A stretch of DNA of 64,000 nucleotides, from positions 1 to 64,000 of the forward strand of contig JAKAZU010000001.1 in NCBI GenBank assembly GCA_021826525.1. The letters run 5' to 3'. Source of the DNA: Thermoplasmata archaeon (lineage in GTDB: Archaea; Thermoplasmatota; Thermoplasmata; UBA184). Each line of letters opens with the position of its first letter. The stretch's first letter is position 1. This document shows, one piece after another, positions 27,994-37,269 of the stretch. The notes under the pieces are model-generated. The model made no database searches, was not told the origin of the DNA, and saw nothing but the letters and a program-made list of their open reading frames with translations. The position numbers and the translations under genes were made by a program.

Positions 27994-29706
27994 GTGGCTT
28001 TCGACCTCGGCAGCATCGTGGACATCGCGATACTGTTCGCGCTGGTCCTGCTGTTCGCCCCGTCCTTGGGTTCCTACCTTGCCCGGGTGTACACGAACCG
28101 GCCGGTCTTCGGCGACCGACTGTGGAACCCCGTCGAAGGGTTCCTCTACCGGCTCTTCGGGATCGATCCACGCCACTCGATGCGGTTCAAGGAGTACGCC
28201 CTCGCCCTGCTCCTCCTCGGGACCGCGCTCATCGTCTGGATCTATGCCGTGATGACCTTGCAGTCCTACCTCCCCTGGAATCCCGGGACGCTCTCCGGAT
28301 TCTCTTGGGACCTCGCCTTCCACACGGCCGCGTCCTTCGCCACCAACACCGACTTCACGCACTTCACCAGCGAGAGCCAGCTGAGCGTCGGCGGAGCGAT
28401 CCTGGGCCTACAGATCGCTCTCTTCCTGTCCCCGGCGATGGGGCTGGCCGTCATCGCCGCCTTCGTTCGCGGGTTCACGAGCCGGGACGGAACGCTGGGC
28501 AACTTCTACGTGGACATCACGCGCTCGGTGACGCGGGTGCTGCTCCCGATCGCGTTCGTCGGAGCGATCGTGCTGGTCCTCATGGACCTCCCGCAGACGT
28601 TCGTTAGCTTCGTTACGGCGCACGGCATCGGCGGAGTCGGCCAGACGATCTACCTCGGGCCCGTCGCCTCGTGGACGTCGATCGAGCTCCTCGGAACGAA
28701 CGGCGGCGGATGGTACGCCGCGAACGCGGCGAACGCTCTCGCGAATCCCTCCGGCCTCTCCAGCCTCTTTGAGACCGCGCTGATGCTCCTGATCCCCGTC
28801 AGCGTTCCGTTCATGTTCGGACGGCTGGTCCGCCGCCCGAGCGAGAGCTACCCCTACATCGCGACGGTCCTGATCGTGCTGTTCGTCGCCCTCGGACTGT
28901 ACATCTACTTTCAGGACGCCGGAAGCACGCTCGTCAATTCATTGCCCGGGATCTACCCGGCGGTCGACGGCTACCCCGTGGGCCAGCAGGCCCAGTACAC
29001 GCTCACCGAGTCGAGCGCGTTCAACATCGTGTCGATCTACGCCAACGTCGGCGCGCAGAGCGCCGCGCTCGGGTCGCTCACCTCGGGCGCCCAGATGGTG
29101 CTCTTCTTCGGCATGTTCACCCAATCCACGCCCGGCGGGGTCGGAACGGGCTTCGGCGGCCTTCTGATCTTCGCGATGGTGGGCGTCTTCCTCGCCGGCC
29201 TCATGGTCGGGCGGACGCCGGAGTATCTCGGCAAGAAGGTCGGCACGGGCCAGATGAAATGGTCCGCGGCCGTCCTGATCAGCCACCCGGCGATCATCTT
29301 GGTCCCGACGCTCATCGCCGTGGCCTTGGGCTTCGCCTCGTCCGCGGTCGGGCCGTTATCGAGCAGCCTCGCGGCCAACGCTCACCAGTTCACGATCCTC
29401 CTCTACGAGTTCACGAGCGAGGCTGCGAACAACGGGAGCTCGATGGGCCCGATCAACGACGGCACTCTCTTCTTCAATCTGATCGGGGGGGCGATCATGC
29501 TGATCGGCCGATTCTTCCCGATGCTGGCGATGCTCGCGATCGGCTCGCTCTTCGCCCAGCAGGACTACATCCCCGAATCGACCGGGACGCTGAAGACTAC
29601 CTCGCTGACGTTCACGCTCTACCTCGCCCTGCTGGTGGTCATCGTCTCGGGCCTGCTCTTCCTCCCGGTCCTCGCCCTCGGCCCGCTCGCTCAGGGAGGG
29701 TGGTAG
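27994..29706 (+). CDS. kdpA: Potassium-transporting ATPase, K+-channel-like subunit KdpA
   Basis: A 570-residue multipass protein of the superfamily of K+ transporters. Selectivity-loop-like segments are AASFATNTDFTHFTSE and LLGTNGGGWYAANAANAL, and the later EFTSEAANNGSSMGP belongs to another repeat. N-terminal sequence FGDRLWNPVEGFLYRLFGID fits KdpA. It forms the ion path of the high-affinity Kdp pump at the cell membrane. Start is the GTG at 27994, directly after kdpF; kdpB begins four bases past the stop. Confidence 0.95.
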   Translation: MAFDLGSIVDIAILFALVLLFAPSLGSYLARVYTNRPVFGDRLWNPVEGFLYRLFGIDPRHSMRFKEYALALLLLGTALIVWIYAVMTLQSYLPWNPGTLSGFSWDLAFHTAASFATNTDFTHFTSESQLSVGGAILGLQIALFLSPAMGLAVIAAFVRGFTSRDGTLGNFYVDITRSVTRVLLPIAFVGAIVLVLMDLPQTFVSFVTAHGIGGVGQTIYLGPVASWTSIELLGTNGGGWYAANAANALANPSGLSSLFETALMLLIPVSVPFMFGRLVRRPSESYPYIATVLIVLFVALGLYIYFQDAGSTLVNSLPGIYPAVDGYPVGQQAQYTLTESSAFNIVSIYANVGAQSAALGSLTSGAQMVLFFGMFTQSTPGGVGTGFGGLLIFAMVGVFLAGLMVGRTPEYLGKKVGTGQMKWSAAVLISHPAIILVPTLIAVALGFASSAVGPLSSSLAANAHQFTILLYEFTSEAANNGSSMGPINDGTLFFNLIGGAIMLIGRFFPMLAMLAIGSLFAQQDYIPESTGTLKTTSLTFTLYLALLVVIVSGLLFLPVLALGPLAQGGW

Positions 29707-29709
29707 GCC

Positions 29710-31857
29710 ATGTCCGAGGCCGACATCACCGCGCTGACGGCCGCCCAGGTTCCCACCGGCCATGGGCGGGTGCAGCGGCGCACGGCGTGGAGCCGGATCT
29801 TCGCGGACTCGTTCCGCTACTTCGACCCCCGACGCGAGATCCGCCAGCCGGTCATGTTCGTGGTCTGGGTCTTCTTCGTCTTTCTGGCGGTCGTGACCGT
29901 CTATCCCCGGATCTTTCCGGATGTCGTGGCGACCTACGACCCGGTCTACTACTTCGCGCTCACCGTCATCCTGTTCCTCACCCTGTGGTTCGCCCATCTC
30001 TCCGAGGCGATCGCCGAGGCCCGCGGGCGGGCGCAGGCCGAGAGCCTTCGGGAGATTCGCAGCGGACTGACCGCGCGGAAGATCGGCGCGGACGGCGCAT
30101 CGACGATGGTCCCGGCGGAGTCCTTGCGCATCGGAGACCAGGTCCTGGTCGAATCGAACGAGACCCTCCCCCTGGACGGGGATGTCGTCGAGGGAGCCGC
30201 GCTCATCGATGAGTCGATGATGACCGGCGAGTCGGCGGCTCAGGTCCGCGAGAGCGGAGGGGACCGGACGAGCGTCCTCGGCGGGACCAAGGTCGTCCAG
30301 GGCCGGATCCTCGTTCGGATCACGGCCAACCCGGGCCACTCGTTCCTCGACCGCCTGATCGGTCTGGTCGAAGGGGCGAGCCGGGAGCGTACCCCGAACG
30401 AGCTCGCGCTCGGCGTCCTCCTCGCGTCGCTCACGCTCGCGCTCCTGATCGTGATCATGACGTTCAGCGACTTCGCGGGGCTCACGGGGATCGTCACGAT
30501 CAACATCGCGACGATGCTCGCCCTGTTCGTGGCGCTGATGCCGACGACGATCGGCGCCCTCCTGCCGGCGATCGGCATCTCGGGGATCAATCGCGTCGCG
30601 AAGGCGAACGTCATCGCAAAGTCCGGGGTGGCGGTCGAGGCGGCGGGGGACCTGGACGTCCTCATCCTCGACAAGACCGGGACGATCACGGTCGGCAGCC
30701 GGCTCGCGACGCAGTTCTACGCGTCGCCCGGGGTCTCCGAGCCGGAGCTCCTGACGGCCGCGCTGTTGTCGTCCAGCCTCGACACCACGCCCGAGGGACG
30801 GTCGATCGTCCGCCTCGCAGGCCGCCGAGGGGGGAACGCTCCCCGGCTCGAACCGGGGACCTACATCGTGATGCCGTTCACCGCCGAGCGCCGCATGAGC
30901 GGGATCTCGCTCAAGGACGGGACCGAGATCTACAAGGGATCGATCGATTCGATGGAGAAGTACGGGGCGGTGATGCCCCCGGAGCTCCGCGACAAAGCCC
31001 GGGAGGCCGCGCGCGAAGGGATGACCCCCCTCGTGATCGCCCAGAACCATCGCGTGCTCGGCCTCGTCGCCCTGAAGGACGTGATCAAGCCCGGCATCCG
31101 CGACCGGATCCACGAGCTCAAGACGATGGGGATCCGCACGATCATGTGCACCGGCGACAACCGGATCACCGCCGCGGCGATCGCACGGGAGAGCGGCGTC
31201 GACGAGTTCATCGCCGAGGCGAAACCCGAGATCAAGCTGACCATCATCGAGCGCGAGAAGGCGCTCGGCCATCTGGTCGCGATGAGCGGGGACGGTTCGA
31301 ACGATGCCCCCGCGCTCGCGAAGGCGGACGTCGGTCTCGCCATGAACAGCGGGACGAGCGCGGCGAAGGAGGCCGGCAACATGGTGGACCTCGACAACGA
31401 TCCGACCAAGCTCATCGAGGTCGTCTCCATCGGCAAGCAGCTCCTCATCACGCGGGGTGCCCTCACGACATTCACGATCACGAACGACGTCGCGAAGTAC
31501 TTCGCGGTCCTCCCCGCCATCTTCCTGACGGCGAGCGGCGTCGCGATCGCGGGGATCGCCCCGCTCAACATCCTGGGGCTCGCGAACCCGGCGCTCGCCG
31601 TCCTCTCGACGCTCTTCTTCAACGCGATCGTGATCCCGATGCTGATCCCGCTCGCGCTGTTCGGGGTCCGGTTCCGGCCGATGTCCGCGATCGACCTCCT
31701 CCGCCGGAACCTGGTGATCTACGGCGGCGGCGGGCTCGTGAGTGCCTTCGTCGGTATCAAGCTCATCTACCTCCTCTTCGCGTGGGCGTCGGGCACCCCC
31801 TTCGTGATGCACCTCGCGGCGATCGTCGCCCACCTCCTCCCGCTCGGAGGGCTCTAG
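29710..31857 (+). CDS. kdpB: Potassium-transporting ATPase, catalytic subunit KdpB
   Basis: A 715-residue P-type ATPase. The phosphorylated Asp is residue ~321 in LDVLILDKTGTIT. The actuator TGES loop appears in SMMTGESAAQV, and the hinge GDGSNDAPALAKADVGLAM is intact. Membrane segments near residues 60 and 240-280 and the last third match KdpB. It hydrolyses ATP to drive K+ uptake with KdpA and KdpC. It is followed immediately by kdpC. Confidence 0.96.
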   Translation: MSEADITALTAAQVPTGHGRVQRRTAWSRIFADSFRYFDPRREIRQPVMFVVWVFFVFLAVVTVYPRIFPDVVATYDPVYYFALTVILFLTLWFAHLSEAIAEARGRAQAESLREIRSGLTARKIGADGASTMVPAESLRIGDQVLVESNETLPLDGDVVEGAALIDESMMTGESAAQVRESGGDRTSVLGGTKVVQGRILVRITANPGHSFLDRLIGLVEGASRERTPNELALGVLLASLTLALLIVIMTFSDFAGLTGIVTINIATMLALFVALMPTTIGALLPAIGISGINRVAKANVIAKSGVAVEAAGDLDVLILDKTGTITVGSRLATQFYASPGVSEPELLTAALLSSSLDTTPEGRSIVRLAGRRGGNAPRLEPGTYIVMPFTAERRMSGISLKDGTEIYKGSIDSMEKYGAVMPPELRDKAREAAREGMTPLVIAQNHRVLGLVALKDVIKPGIRDRIHELKTMGIRTIMCTGDNRITAAAIARESGVDEFIAEAKPEIKLTIIEREKALGHLVAMSGDGSNDAPALAKADVGLAMNSGTSAAKEAGNMVDLDNDPTKLIEVVSIGKQLLITRGALTTFTITNDVAKYFAVLPAIFLTASGVAIAGIAPLNILGLANPALAVLSTLFFNAIVIPMLIPLALFGVRFRPMSAIDLLRRNLVIYGGGGLVSAFVGIKLIYLLFAWASGTPFVMHLAAIVAHLLPLGGL

Positions 31858-31861
31858 GGCG

Positions 31862-32566
31862 ATGACCGCCGGCGAACCCTCGATCACGACTCCGACCCAG
31901 GGACCCGGCAGCCCGGGCCCCCGTCGCGAGCGGGCGGTCCTCGATACGCGCCCGCCGATGCGCCCGCGCACCCACCTGCGGGCCGCCGTGCTGATCGTGG
32001 TGATCGGCGTCCTCGTCCTCGGGGTCGTGTACCCGCTCGTCGTCACGGGGATCGCGCAGGCGATCAACCCCGCCGGCGCGAACGGCTCGCTCGTTGCCCA
32101 GAACGGAACGCTCGTGGGCTCGTCGCTCGTGGGCCAGAACCTGAGCCTCCCCTACCTGTTCTGGGACCGGGTCTCGCTGATCGACTACAACACGACCCAG
32201 GGAGCCAATTACCCGTACGGCCCGACGGAGCCGGCCCTGGCCGCCTGGCTCAACGAGACCGAGCGCTATCTGCGGACCGACTGGAACCTCTCGCTCAATC
32301 AGAGCCTCCCGCTCGACCTGCTCGCCCCCTCGTACTCGGGGTTCGATCCGTACCTCGTCCCCGCGGGGGTGCTCATCCAGGTCCCCCGGGTGGCGCATGC
32401 GATCGCGAACATCACGAACGTATCGTTCGAGCAGACGGTCGGCGTCCTCACGACCCTGATCAACCAGAACACCCAGATGCCCTTCCTCGGGACGATTGGA
32501 GAGCAGGTGGTCAACGTGGTCACGCTCGACCTCGCGCTCATCAACTACGCGCACATCCCGGTATGA
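31862..32566 (+). CDS. kdpC: Potassium-transporting ATPase subunit KdpC
   Basis: A 234-residue protein with one N-terminal membrane helix (AAVLIVVIGVLVLGVVYPLV) and an extracytoplasmic domain. The family segments GSSLVGQNLSLPYLFWDRVS and the TLINQNTQMPFLGTIGE region near the C-terminus are present. It is longer than typical KdpC (~190 residues) because of a ~35-residue polar, Pro/Arg-rich N-terminal extension before the helix. KdpC assists ATP binding by KdpB. Confidence 0.9.
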   Translation: MTAGEPSITTPTQGPGSPGPRRERAVLDTRPPMRPRTHLRAAVLIVVIGVLVLGVVYPLVVTGIAQAINPAGANGSLVAQNGTLVGSSLVGQNLSLPYLFWDRVSLIDYNTTQGANYPYGPTEPALAAWLNETERYLRTDWNLSLNQSLPLDLLAPSYSGFDPYLVPAGVLIQVPRVAHAIANITNVSFEQTVGVLTTLINQNTQMPFLGTIGEQVVNVVTLDLALINYAHIPV

Positions 32567-32569
32567 CCC

Positions 32570-33373
32570 ATGTACCGCAATCTCCTCGTACCCGTCAAAG
32601 CCGCCGCCGAAGTCGAGCCGATGATCCGGTTCGCGGCCTCGCTGCTCGATTCCGACGGCGAGATCCGGATGCTCCACGTCATCCCCACCACGACGATGCC
32701 CGAGGTCACCCGCGAGTGGCGCGCGAGCGTCAACCTCGTCGTCCCGGCCCACGAGGTCGCGGCGGTCCTCGACGTCAGGGTCGAGCCCGAGGTTCGGGCG
32801 AGCGTCGACGTTCCGGGGGAGATCCTCGAGAGCGCGGAGTCCCACGGCTCCGATGGAATCGTGATGGGACTGGGAGGGGACCGACGCAGCCGTAACCCGT
32901 TCGTCGGCCACACCGCGAGCGGGATCCTCCACCACGCGCGCGCCGACGTGCTCATCCTCAATCGCCTGGCCCTCGCCCGACCCAAGATCCCGCGGATCCT
33001 CGTGCCGGCGCTGCACGGACCCGTGCCGCCGAAGGTGATGCAGCTCGCGGAGGAGCTCTCGCTGCACAACAGTGGCGTGCCCGTGGTCACGATCGACCTC
33101 GGCCCCGGATCCTCCCCGCGCGGCGAGACCGAGGATCGGACGGCGCGGGGCATCCCGACCGTGCACCGGCACTCGGTCGTCAGCGCGGCCCTCCTCTCGC
33201 GCCGCCGACACCACGCCCAGCTGATCCTGCAGAGCGCGGCCCGCGAACGCTACGGGTTCCTGGTCGTCGGCGAGGAGCACGCGCCCGCTGCGGGGCTGCC
33301 GCTGCTGACCCGCCCGTTCCTCGAGGAGCTCTTCCGCGACGCCCCGTGCCCGGTGATCGCGATCCGCAGCTAG
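32570..33373 (+). CDS. Tandem universal stress protein (Usp) domains, kdp-linked
   Basis: A 267-residue protein made of two Usp-like halves: residues ~1-130 (MYRNLLVPVKAA; GIVMGLGGDRRSRNPFVGHT) and ~138-267 (IPRILVPALHGPVP; YGFLVVGEEHAPA; FRDAPCPVIAI). The first half keeps a G-x2-G-x9-G nucleotide-binding pattern. It begins three bases after kdpC, so it is in the kdp operon, while kdpD and kdpE are absent. KdpD sensor kinases contain a Usp domain that in some bacteria binds c-di-AMP; a regulatory role on the pump is inference from position. Confidence 0.85.
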   Translation: MYRNLLVPVKAAAEVEPMIRFAASLLDSDGEIRMLHVIPTTTMPEVTREWRASVNLVVPAHEVAAVLDVRVEPEVRASVDVPGEILESAESHGSDGIVMGLGGDRRSRNPFVGHTASGILHHARADVLILNRLALARPKIPRILVPALHGPVPPKVMQLAEELSLHNSGVPVVTIDLGPGSSPRGETEDRTARGIPTVHRHSVVSAALLSRRRHHAQLILQSAARERYGFLVVGEEHAPAAGLPLLTRPFLEELFRDAPCPVIAIRS

Positions 33374-33390
33374 GGAGCACGCGCGGAGCG

Positions 33391-34161
33391 ATGGCCGAGC
33401 TCTGGTTCATCGGTCTCGGGCTCGGGGACGAAAAGGACCTCGGACGCCGCGCCGTCGATCTGCTGCGAGGATGCGATCGGATCTTCGCCGAGGAGTACAC
33501 GGCGGTCTGGGGTCCCGGCGCGTTCGAACGGCTTTCGGAGGAGGTCGGGCATCCGATCGAGAGACTCAGCCGCACCGAGGTCGAGTCCGAGCACGTGGTC
33601 CTGGACGCTCTCGAGCACGGCCGCCGCGTCGCGTTCCTCGTGGTCGGAGACCCGTTCGGTGCCACCACCCACGTCGCGCTGCGCCTCGCCGCCCAGCGGG
33701 CGGGATACGACACGGGCTACCTTCCGAACGCGAGCATCCTCACCGCCGCGGCCGGGCTCCTCGGGCTGATGCCGTACCGCTTCGGGCGGACGGTCTCGAT
33801 CCCGTTCCCCGCGCCGGGGTTCTCGCCGACGTCGTTCCTCGATGCAATCCGGGCGAACCGTTCCGGCGACCTCCACACGCTCGTCCTGCTCGATCTGCGC
33901 CCGGACGAGGGCCGGTACCTCACGGCCGGCGAGGCGCTCGCGATCCTTCGCGCGCGCGACCCCGAGGGGAACGTGATCCCCCCCGACGCTCCGGTGGCCG
34001 TCGTGGCCCGGGTCGGGACCCCGGGGGCGCGCGCGTGGTATGGGCCCCTGGAAGCGCTGGCCCTCCTCGACTTTGGGCCCCCGATGCACGCCCTCGTCCT
34101 CCCCGCTGCCCATCTTCACTTCGAGGAAGAGGCGGCCCTCGAGCAGGTCGGGCCGGGGTAG
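33391..34161 (+). CDS. dph5: Diphthine synthase
   Basis: A 256-residue SAM-dependent methyltransferase of the tetrapyrrole-methylase fold that acts on the modified His of elongation factor 2. MAELWFIGLGLGDEKDL at the start, the VVGDPFGATTHVALRL SAM-binding loop and PNASILTAAAGLLGLMPYRFG are diagnostic. The ATG at 33391 follows the Usp gene by 17 bases, probably as the last gene of the same transcript. Confidence 0.93.
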   Translation: MAELWFIGLGLGDEKDLGRRAVDLLRGCDRIFAEEYTAVWGPGAFERLSEEVGHPIERLSRTEVESEHVVLDALEHGRRVAFLVVGDPFGATTHVALRLAAQRAGYDTGYLPNASILTAAAGLLGLMPYRFGRTVSIPFPAPGFSPTSFLDAIRANRSGDLHTLVLLDLRPDEGRYLTAGEALAILRARDPEGNVIPPDAPVAVVARVGTPGARAWYGPLEALALLDFGPPMHALVLPAAHLHFEEEAALEQVGPG

Positions 34162-34178
34162 GGGTCGGATCCCTCGGC

Positions 34179-35738
34179 CTACGGGGGCGTCGGGGCCGCG
34201 CGGTTGCCCCAGTCGGAGACTCCCGCCGCGTGGAACAACCGGTCGAGCGCGCTGTGGTAGTCGGCCGGCGGCGCGTGGAGAAGCTGGGTGGCCGCCGGCG
34301 CGAGCGACTGCCCGAACTCCTTCTCGGAGTCGGAGAACTGCCAGGCATGCGATCCCGCGCGGCCCAGCGCCAGGAGAAGCCCGTAGGCGAGCCCCCGCTC
34401 CTTTCCTTCGTGCGGGAGGCTCTGGATCGCGAGGCGCTCCGCGCCCACCGGCCCGTGCGTCCGGTACGCGCGCGCCACCTGGTCGACGTAGGCGGCCTCT
34501 CGGTTGAGCCGCGCGTAGCGCGGGAGGGAGTCGAGCAGCTCGCGCTCCTCGCTCCGCTTCTGCGCCCGCTTGAGGAGCTCGGCGACGCGCCCGGGCGCGT
34601 GGCGACCCTCGTCCAGATAGCGCTTCGCCTCGTTCGGGTCGGTCACGATCGACTGCACGATCGCTTGGGAGTGGTGGGTCCACAACCGCTCGAGCGCCTT
34701 GCTCGCGGTCGGTTCTTCGATCTCGAAGAGCCCTTCCTCGCCCTCGAGGGCCGCTTCGAGGGCGCGCCGCTCGACGAGCGTCGGGTGGAGGGCCGCGAGG
34801 AACTTCTCCTCGTCCGACCCGTAGCAGACCCCGCCGGCCACGTAGGTCGGCCGCCGCGTCGCTTCGAGCTTCGGGCGAATCTCGTCTAGATAGGTGGAGA
34901 GCAGCTTGGCGTCGGAGACCCGTCCGAGCGCGTAGGCGCGTCGCGCTCCCCTCGAGAGATCCGGCAGGTCGTGGTGAACGCACTCCTCGCCCCCGTAACA
35001 GGTCGTGTTGAGGCGTACGGCGACCGCGAACTCTTTCTCCGGGTCCGGGACCGCGAGGTCCTCGGTCAGCGAGCTCAGCAATTGGCGCTCTCCCTTCGCG
35101 CACTTCCGGCACACCCGGAAGGCCCGGCCGGCGCCGGTCCAGTTCACCTCGAGGTAGGCCCGCGGCTCGCCCGCGAGGAGATGGGAGCACTCGTAGACCG
35201 TGCGTTCGGGGTTCTCTTGGAGATGGTAGGGAAGCCCCGTCAGCTTCGCCGCGAGAAAGTCGGGGGGCGGGGTCGGGTCGCGGCCGGTGCACCAGAGCTG
35301 GGAAGGCGTCGCAAAGAAATGGAATCCCTTGCGCGCCCAGTCTAGGTAGCCGAGCAGCAGGCGGGTCGGGTCCACGAAATTTTGGACCGCGACCTCCGCC
35401 TCGGGAGTCGCCTTCCCTAGGGGGGCGAAGGTCACATCGCCCGTCGGAAGCGAGAGCGTCACCATCGGAGGTACCTCGGGCTCGAGGTAGAACTTGAGCA
35501 GCCCCGCGTAGGCGCGCACGAGCGGATCGCCCCAGCGGCTCATCCGGTTGAGGCGCCCCTCCTCGTCGCGTACCTCGCGGACGTCCTCGAGCTCCCGCTT
35601 GAGTCGATCGAAGCGTTCGGTCGGACACTCCGGGGTCAGCCGGGGGATCAGCGGATCGACGCTCTCTCGGAGCTTGCGGGCCCGCTCGGTCAGGTCGCGC
35701 TCGCGCACGCTCGAGGCGTGCCGGGTCCGCATCGGCAC
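34179..35738 (-). CDS. Conserved archaeal protein of unknown function with Cys clusters
   Basis: A 519-residue soluble protein, mostly helical. The middle carries possible metal-binding sites: TVYECSHLL, RVCRKCAKGERQ and TTCYGGEECVHHDL. A YLDWARKGFHFFATPSQLWC segment precedes them. I do not recognise the family with certainty. Start is GTG 35738 or ATG 35732; a GATAAGTAC element about 27 bases upstream supports 35738, although it lies inside the end of guaA-A, ten bases away, so readthrough from that operon is also likely. Confidence 0.75.
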   Translation of the reverse strand: MPMRTRHASSVRERDLTERARKLRESVDPLIPRLTPECPTERFDRLKRELEDVREVRDEEGRLNRMSRWGDPLVRAYAGLLKFYLEPEVPPMVTLSLPTGDVTFAPLGKATPEAEVAVQNFVDPTRLLLGYLDWARKGFHFFATPSQLWCTGRDPTPPPDFLAAKLTGLPYHLQENPERTVYECSHLLAGEPRAYLEVNWTGAGRAFRVCRKCAKGERQLLSSLTEDLAVPDPEKEFAVAVRLNTTCYGGEECVHHDLPDLSRGARRAYALGRVSDAKLLSTYLDEIRPKLEATRRPTYVAGGVCYGSDEEKFLAALHPTLVERRALEAALEGEEGLFEIEEPTASKALERLWTHHSQAIVQSIVTDPNEAKRYLDEGRHAPGRVAELLKRAQKRSEERELLDSLPRYARLNREAAYVDQVARAYRTHGPVGAERLAIQSLPHEGKERGLAYGLLLALGRAGSHAWQFSDSEKEFGQSLAPAATQLLHAPPADYHSALDRLFHAAGVSDWGNRAAPTPP

Positions 35739-35747
35739 GAGTGGTTC

Positions 35748-36341
35748 CTACTCAGTGGGTGTACTTATCGCCGCTCGGTTCGATCGGCACAGGGTAACGA
35801 ACCGTCGGAAGAACTCGACGCCGTGTTCCGTGTGCTCGACCTCCGGATGGAATTGCACGCCCCAGATCGGGCGCGAGGGGTGGGCCATCGCCTCGACCTT
35901 GCATCCCGGGGAGTGCGCGAGCGTCGCCCAGCCCTCCGGCACCTCCGTGACCTGGTCGTTGTGGCTCGCCCACGCATGGAACGGGGAGGGGATCTGGGCG
36001 AAGAGAGGATGGTCGGGTCGCTCCACGATCACGTCGATCCGCCCGAACTCGGGCGCTCCCCGGGCTACGCGGCCGCCGAAGTGGCGGGCGAGGAACTGGT
36101 GACCGACGCAGATCCCGAGTATCGGCACGTTCGCGCGGTCGATCCACTCCGCGACCCGGCCGAGCGGGGTGTCCGTCCCCTCGAGGCTGAGCGCGCCTCC
36201 CGACAGCACGACGCCGTCGGCGTGCATCTCCTCGAGACCGAGCGTGTTGGGAACGATCTCGCTCTCGATGCCGAGATCCCGGAGGACCCGCCACTCCCGA
36301 TGGGTCCACTGCCCCCCGTTGTCCACGACGGGGATCCTCAC
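35748..36341 (-). CDS. guaAA: GMP synthase glutaminase subunit (archaeal subunit A)
   Basis: A 197-residue class I glutamine amidotransferase. The nucleophile elbow ILGICVGHQFLARHFGG holds the catalytic Cys, and WGVQFHPEVEHTEHG holds the His/Glu pair. In archaea the glutaminase and ATP-pyrophosphatase of GMP synthase are separate proteins; subunit B is not in this window. The GTG start shares four bases (GTGA) with the stop of the upstream small membrane gene. Confidence 0.92.
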   Translation of the reverse strand: MRIPVVDNGGQWTHREWRVLRDLGIESEIVPNTLGLEEMHADGVVLSGGALSLEGTDTPLGRVAEWIDRANVPILGICVGHQFLARHFGGRVARGAPEFGRIDVIVERPDHPLFAQIPSPFHAWASHNDQVTEVPEGWATLAHSPGCKVEAMAHPSRPIWGVQFHPEVEHTEHGVEFFRRFVTLCRSNRAAISTPTE

Positions 36342-36697
36342 GGTGGCCGACCCCCGGTCGGCGGATCGGCCTCGCCGGTCTTCGCGCCCGTCCCGCGCAG
36401 TTCGTCGACCGACGTCTTGAGTTCGGCGACGTCGCGACGCATCTTCAGCATCTCGACCTCGAACGGGGAGAAGTCCCGCGAGCTGAGCCAGCGCTGGGAG
36501 ATGTAGAGACCGATGAAGATCGCCCCGACGAGCGCGAGCAGCGTGGTGAAGGTGAGCGCGAAGACGAACGCGATCGGATTGCCCACCACCGACCCGATGG
36601 GCAGTGTGAACAGGGAGGTGACCTCGGCGAGCTCGATCACGAACAGGACCGCGACGACGACGATCCAGAATACGAGGAAGGGCCGAGAGACCTTCAT
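36338..36697 (-). CDS. Small membrane protein with C-terminal coiled coil
   Basis: A 119-residue protein with two membrane helices (RPFLVFWIVVVAVLFVIELA and IAFVFALTFTTLLALVGAIF) followed by a charged helical segment VEMLKMRRDVAELKTSVDEL and a disordered Pro-rich tail. It overlaps both neighbours by four bases. The topology resembles small LapA-like membrane proteins. Function unknown. Confidence 0.7.
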   Translation of the reverse strand: MKVSRPFLVFWIVVVAVLFVIELAEVTSLFTLPIGSVVGNPIAFVFALTFTTLLALVGAIFIGLYISQRWLSSRDFSPFEVEMLKMRRDVAELKTSVDELRGTGAKTGEADPPTGGRPP

Positions 36698-37269
36698 GGA
36701 GGAGGCACCCCCGAGACGCTTCCCAAGTATTCGAGCGAGATGCTCAACGGGAGGAGCGACGAGGTGACCGGGATCGGGCCCGAAGGGGTGCTGATCCCCG
36801 AGGAGATCGGGATCAGCCGCAGCGACGATCCCGAGAACTGCACCCCGACCACTCCGTAGTACAGTACCATCGGCCCGCTCCGGGGCTGGTAGTAGACGGT
36901 CACGTTCACCGCGACGCTGAAGCTCGTGGTGGAGAGGACGACCCCAGGAGAATCGCTCGAATTCGTCCACGCGTTCCAGACGATCGACGTCGGGGGGGCG
37001 GAGGGGTCGTAGGACGCGTTCAGACCGAAGTCGATCTCGGCGTAGCGAACGCTTCCCGCGCCGCGGACCATGAAGGTCGTATTCGCGGATCCGGGGGCGT
37101 GGTCCACGACCAGCTCGGCCTGGGTGAGCAGCGTGCCTCCGGCGCCCCCGCTCACGAAGAGGACCGGGGTCAGTACGATGAGCAGGGCCAGGAGAACCGC
37201 GGCTCCGACCAGCGGTATGGGGAACCGGGTGTAATGCTCGGGAGGCGGGCGGGGCGGGGACGTGCTCAT
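36694..37269 (-). CDS. Membrane-anchored extracellular protein of unknown function
   Basis: A 191-residue protein with a short cytoplasmic Pro-rich start, one membrane helix (LVGAAVLLALLIVLTPVLF) and an extracytoplasmic beta-rich domain with several NxS/T sites (NASYDPS, NSSDSPG, NVTVYYQ). It is translationally coupled to ubiX upstream and the small membrane gene downstream. No family recognised. Confidence 0.7.
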   Translation of the reverse strand: MSTSPPRPPPEHYTRFPIPLVGAAVLLALLIVLTPVLFVSGGAGGTLLTQAELVVDHAPGSANTTFMVRGAGSVRYAEIDFGLNASYDPSAPPTSIVWNAWTNSSDSPGVVLSTTSFSVAVNVTVYYQPRSGPMVLYYGVVGVQFSGSSLRLIPISSGISTPSGPIPVTSSLLPLSISLEYLGSVSGVPPP

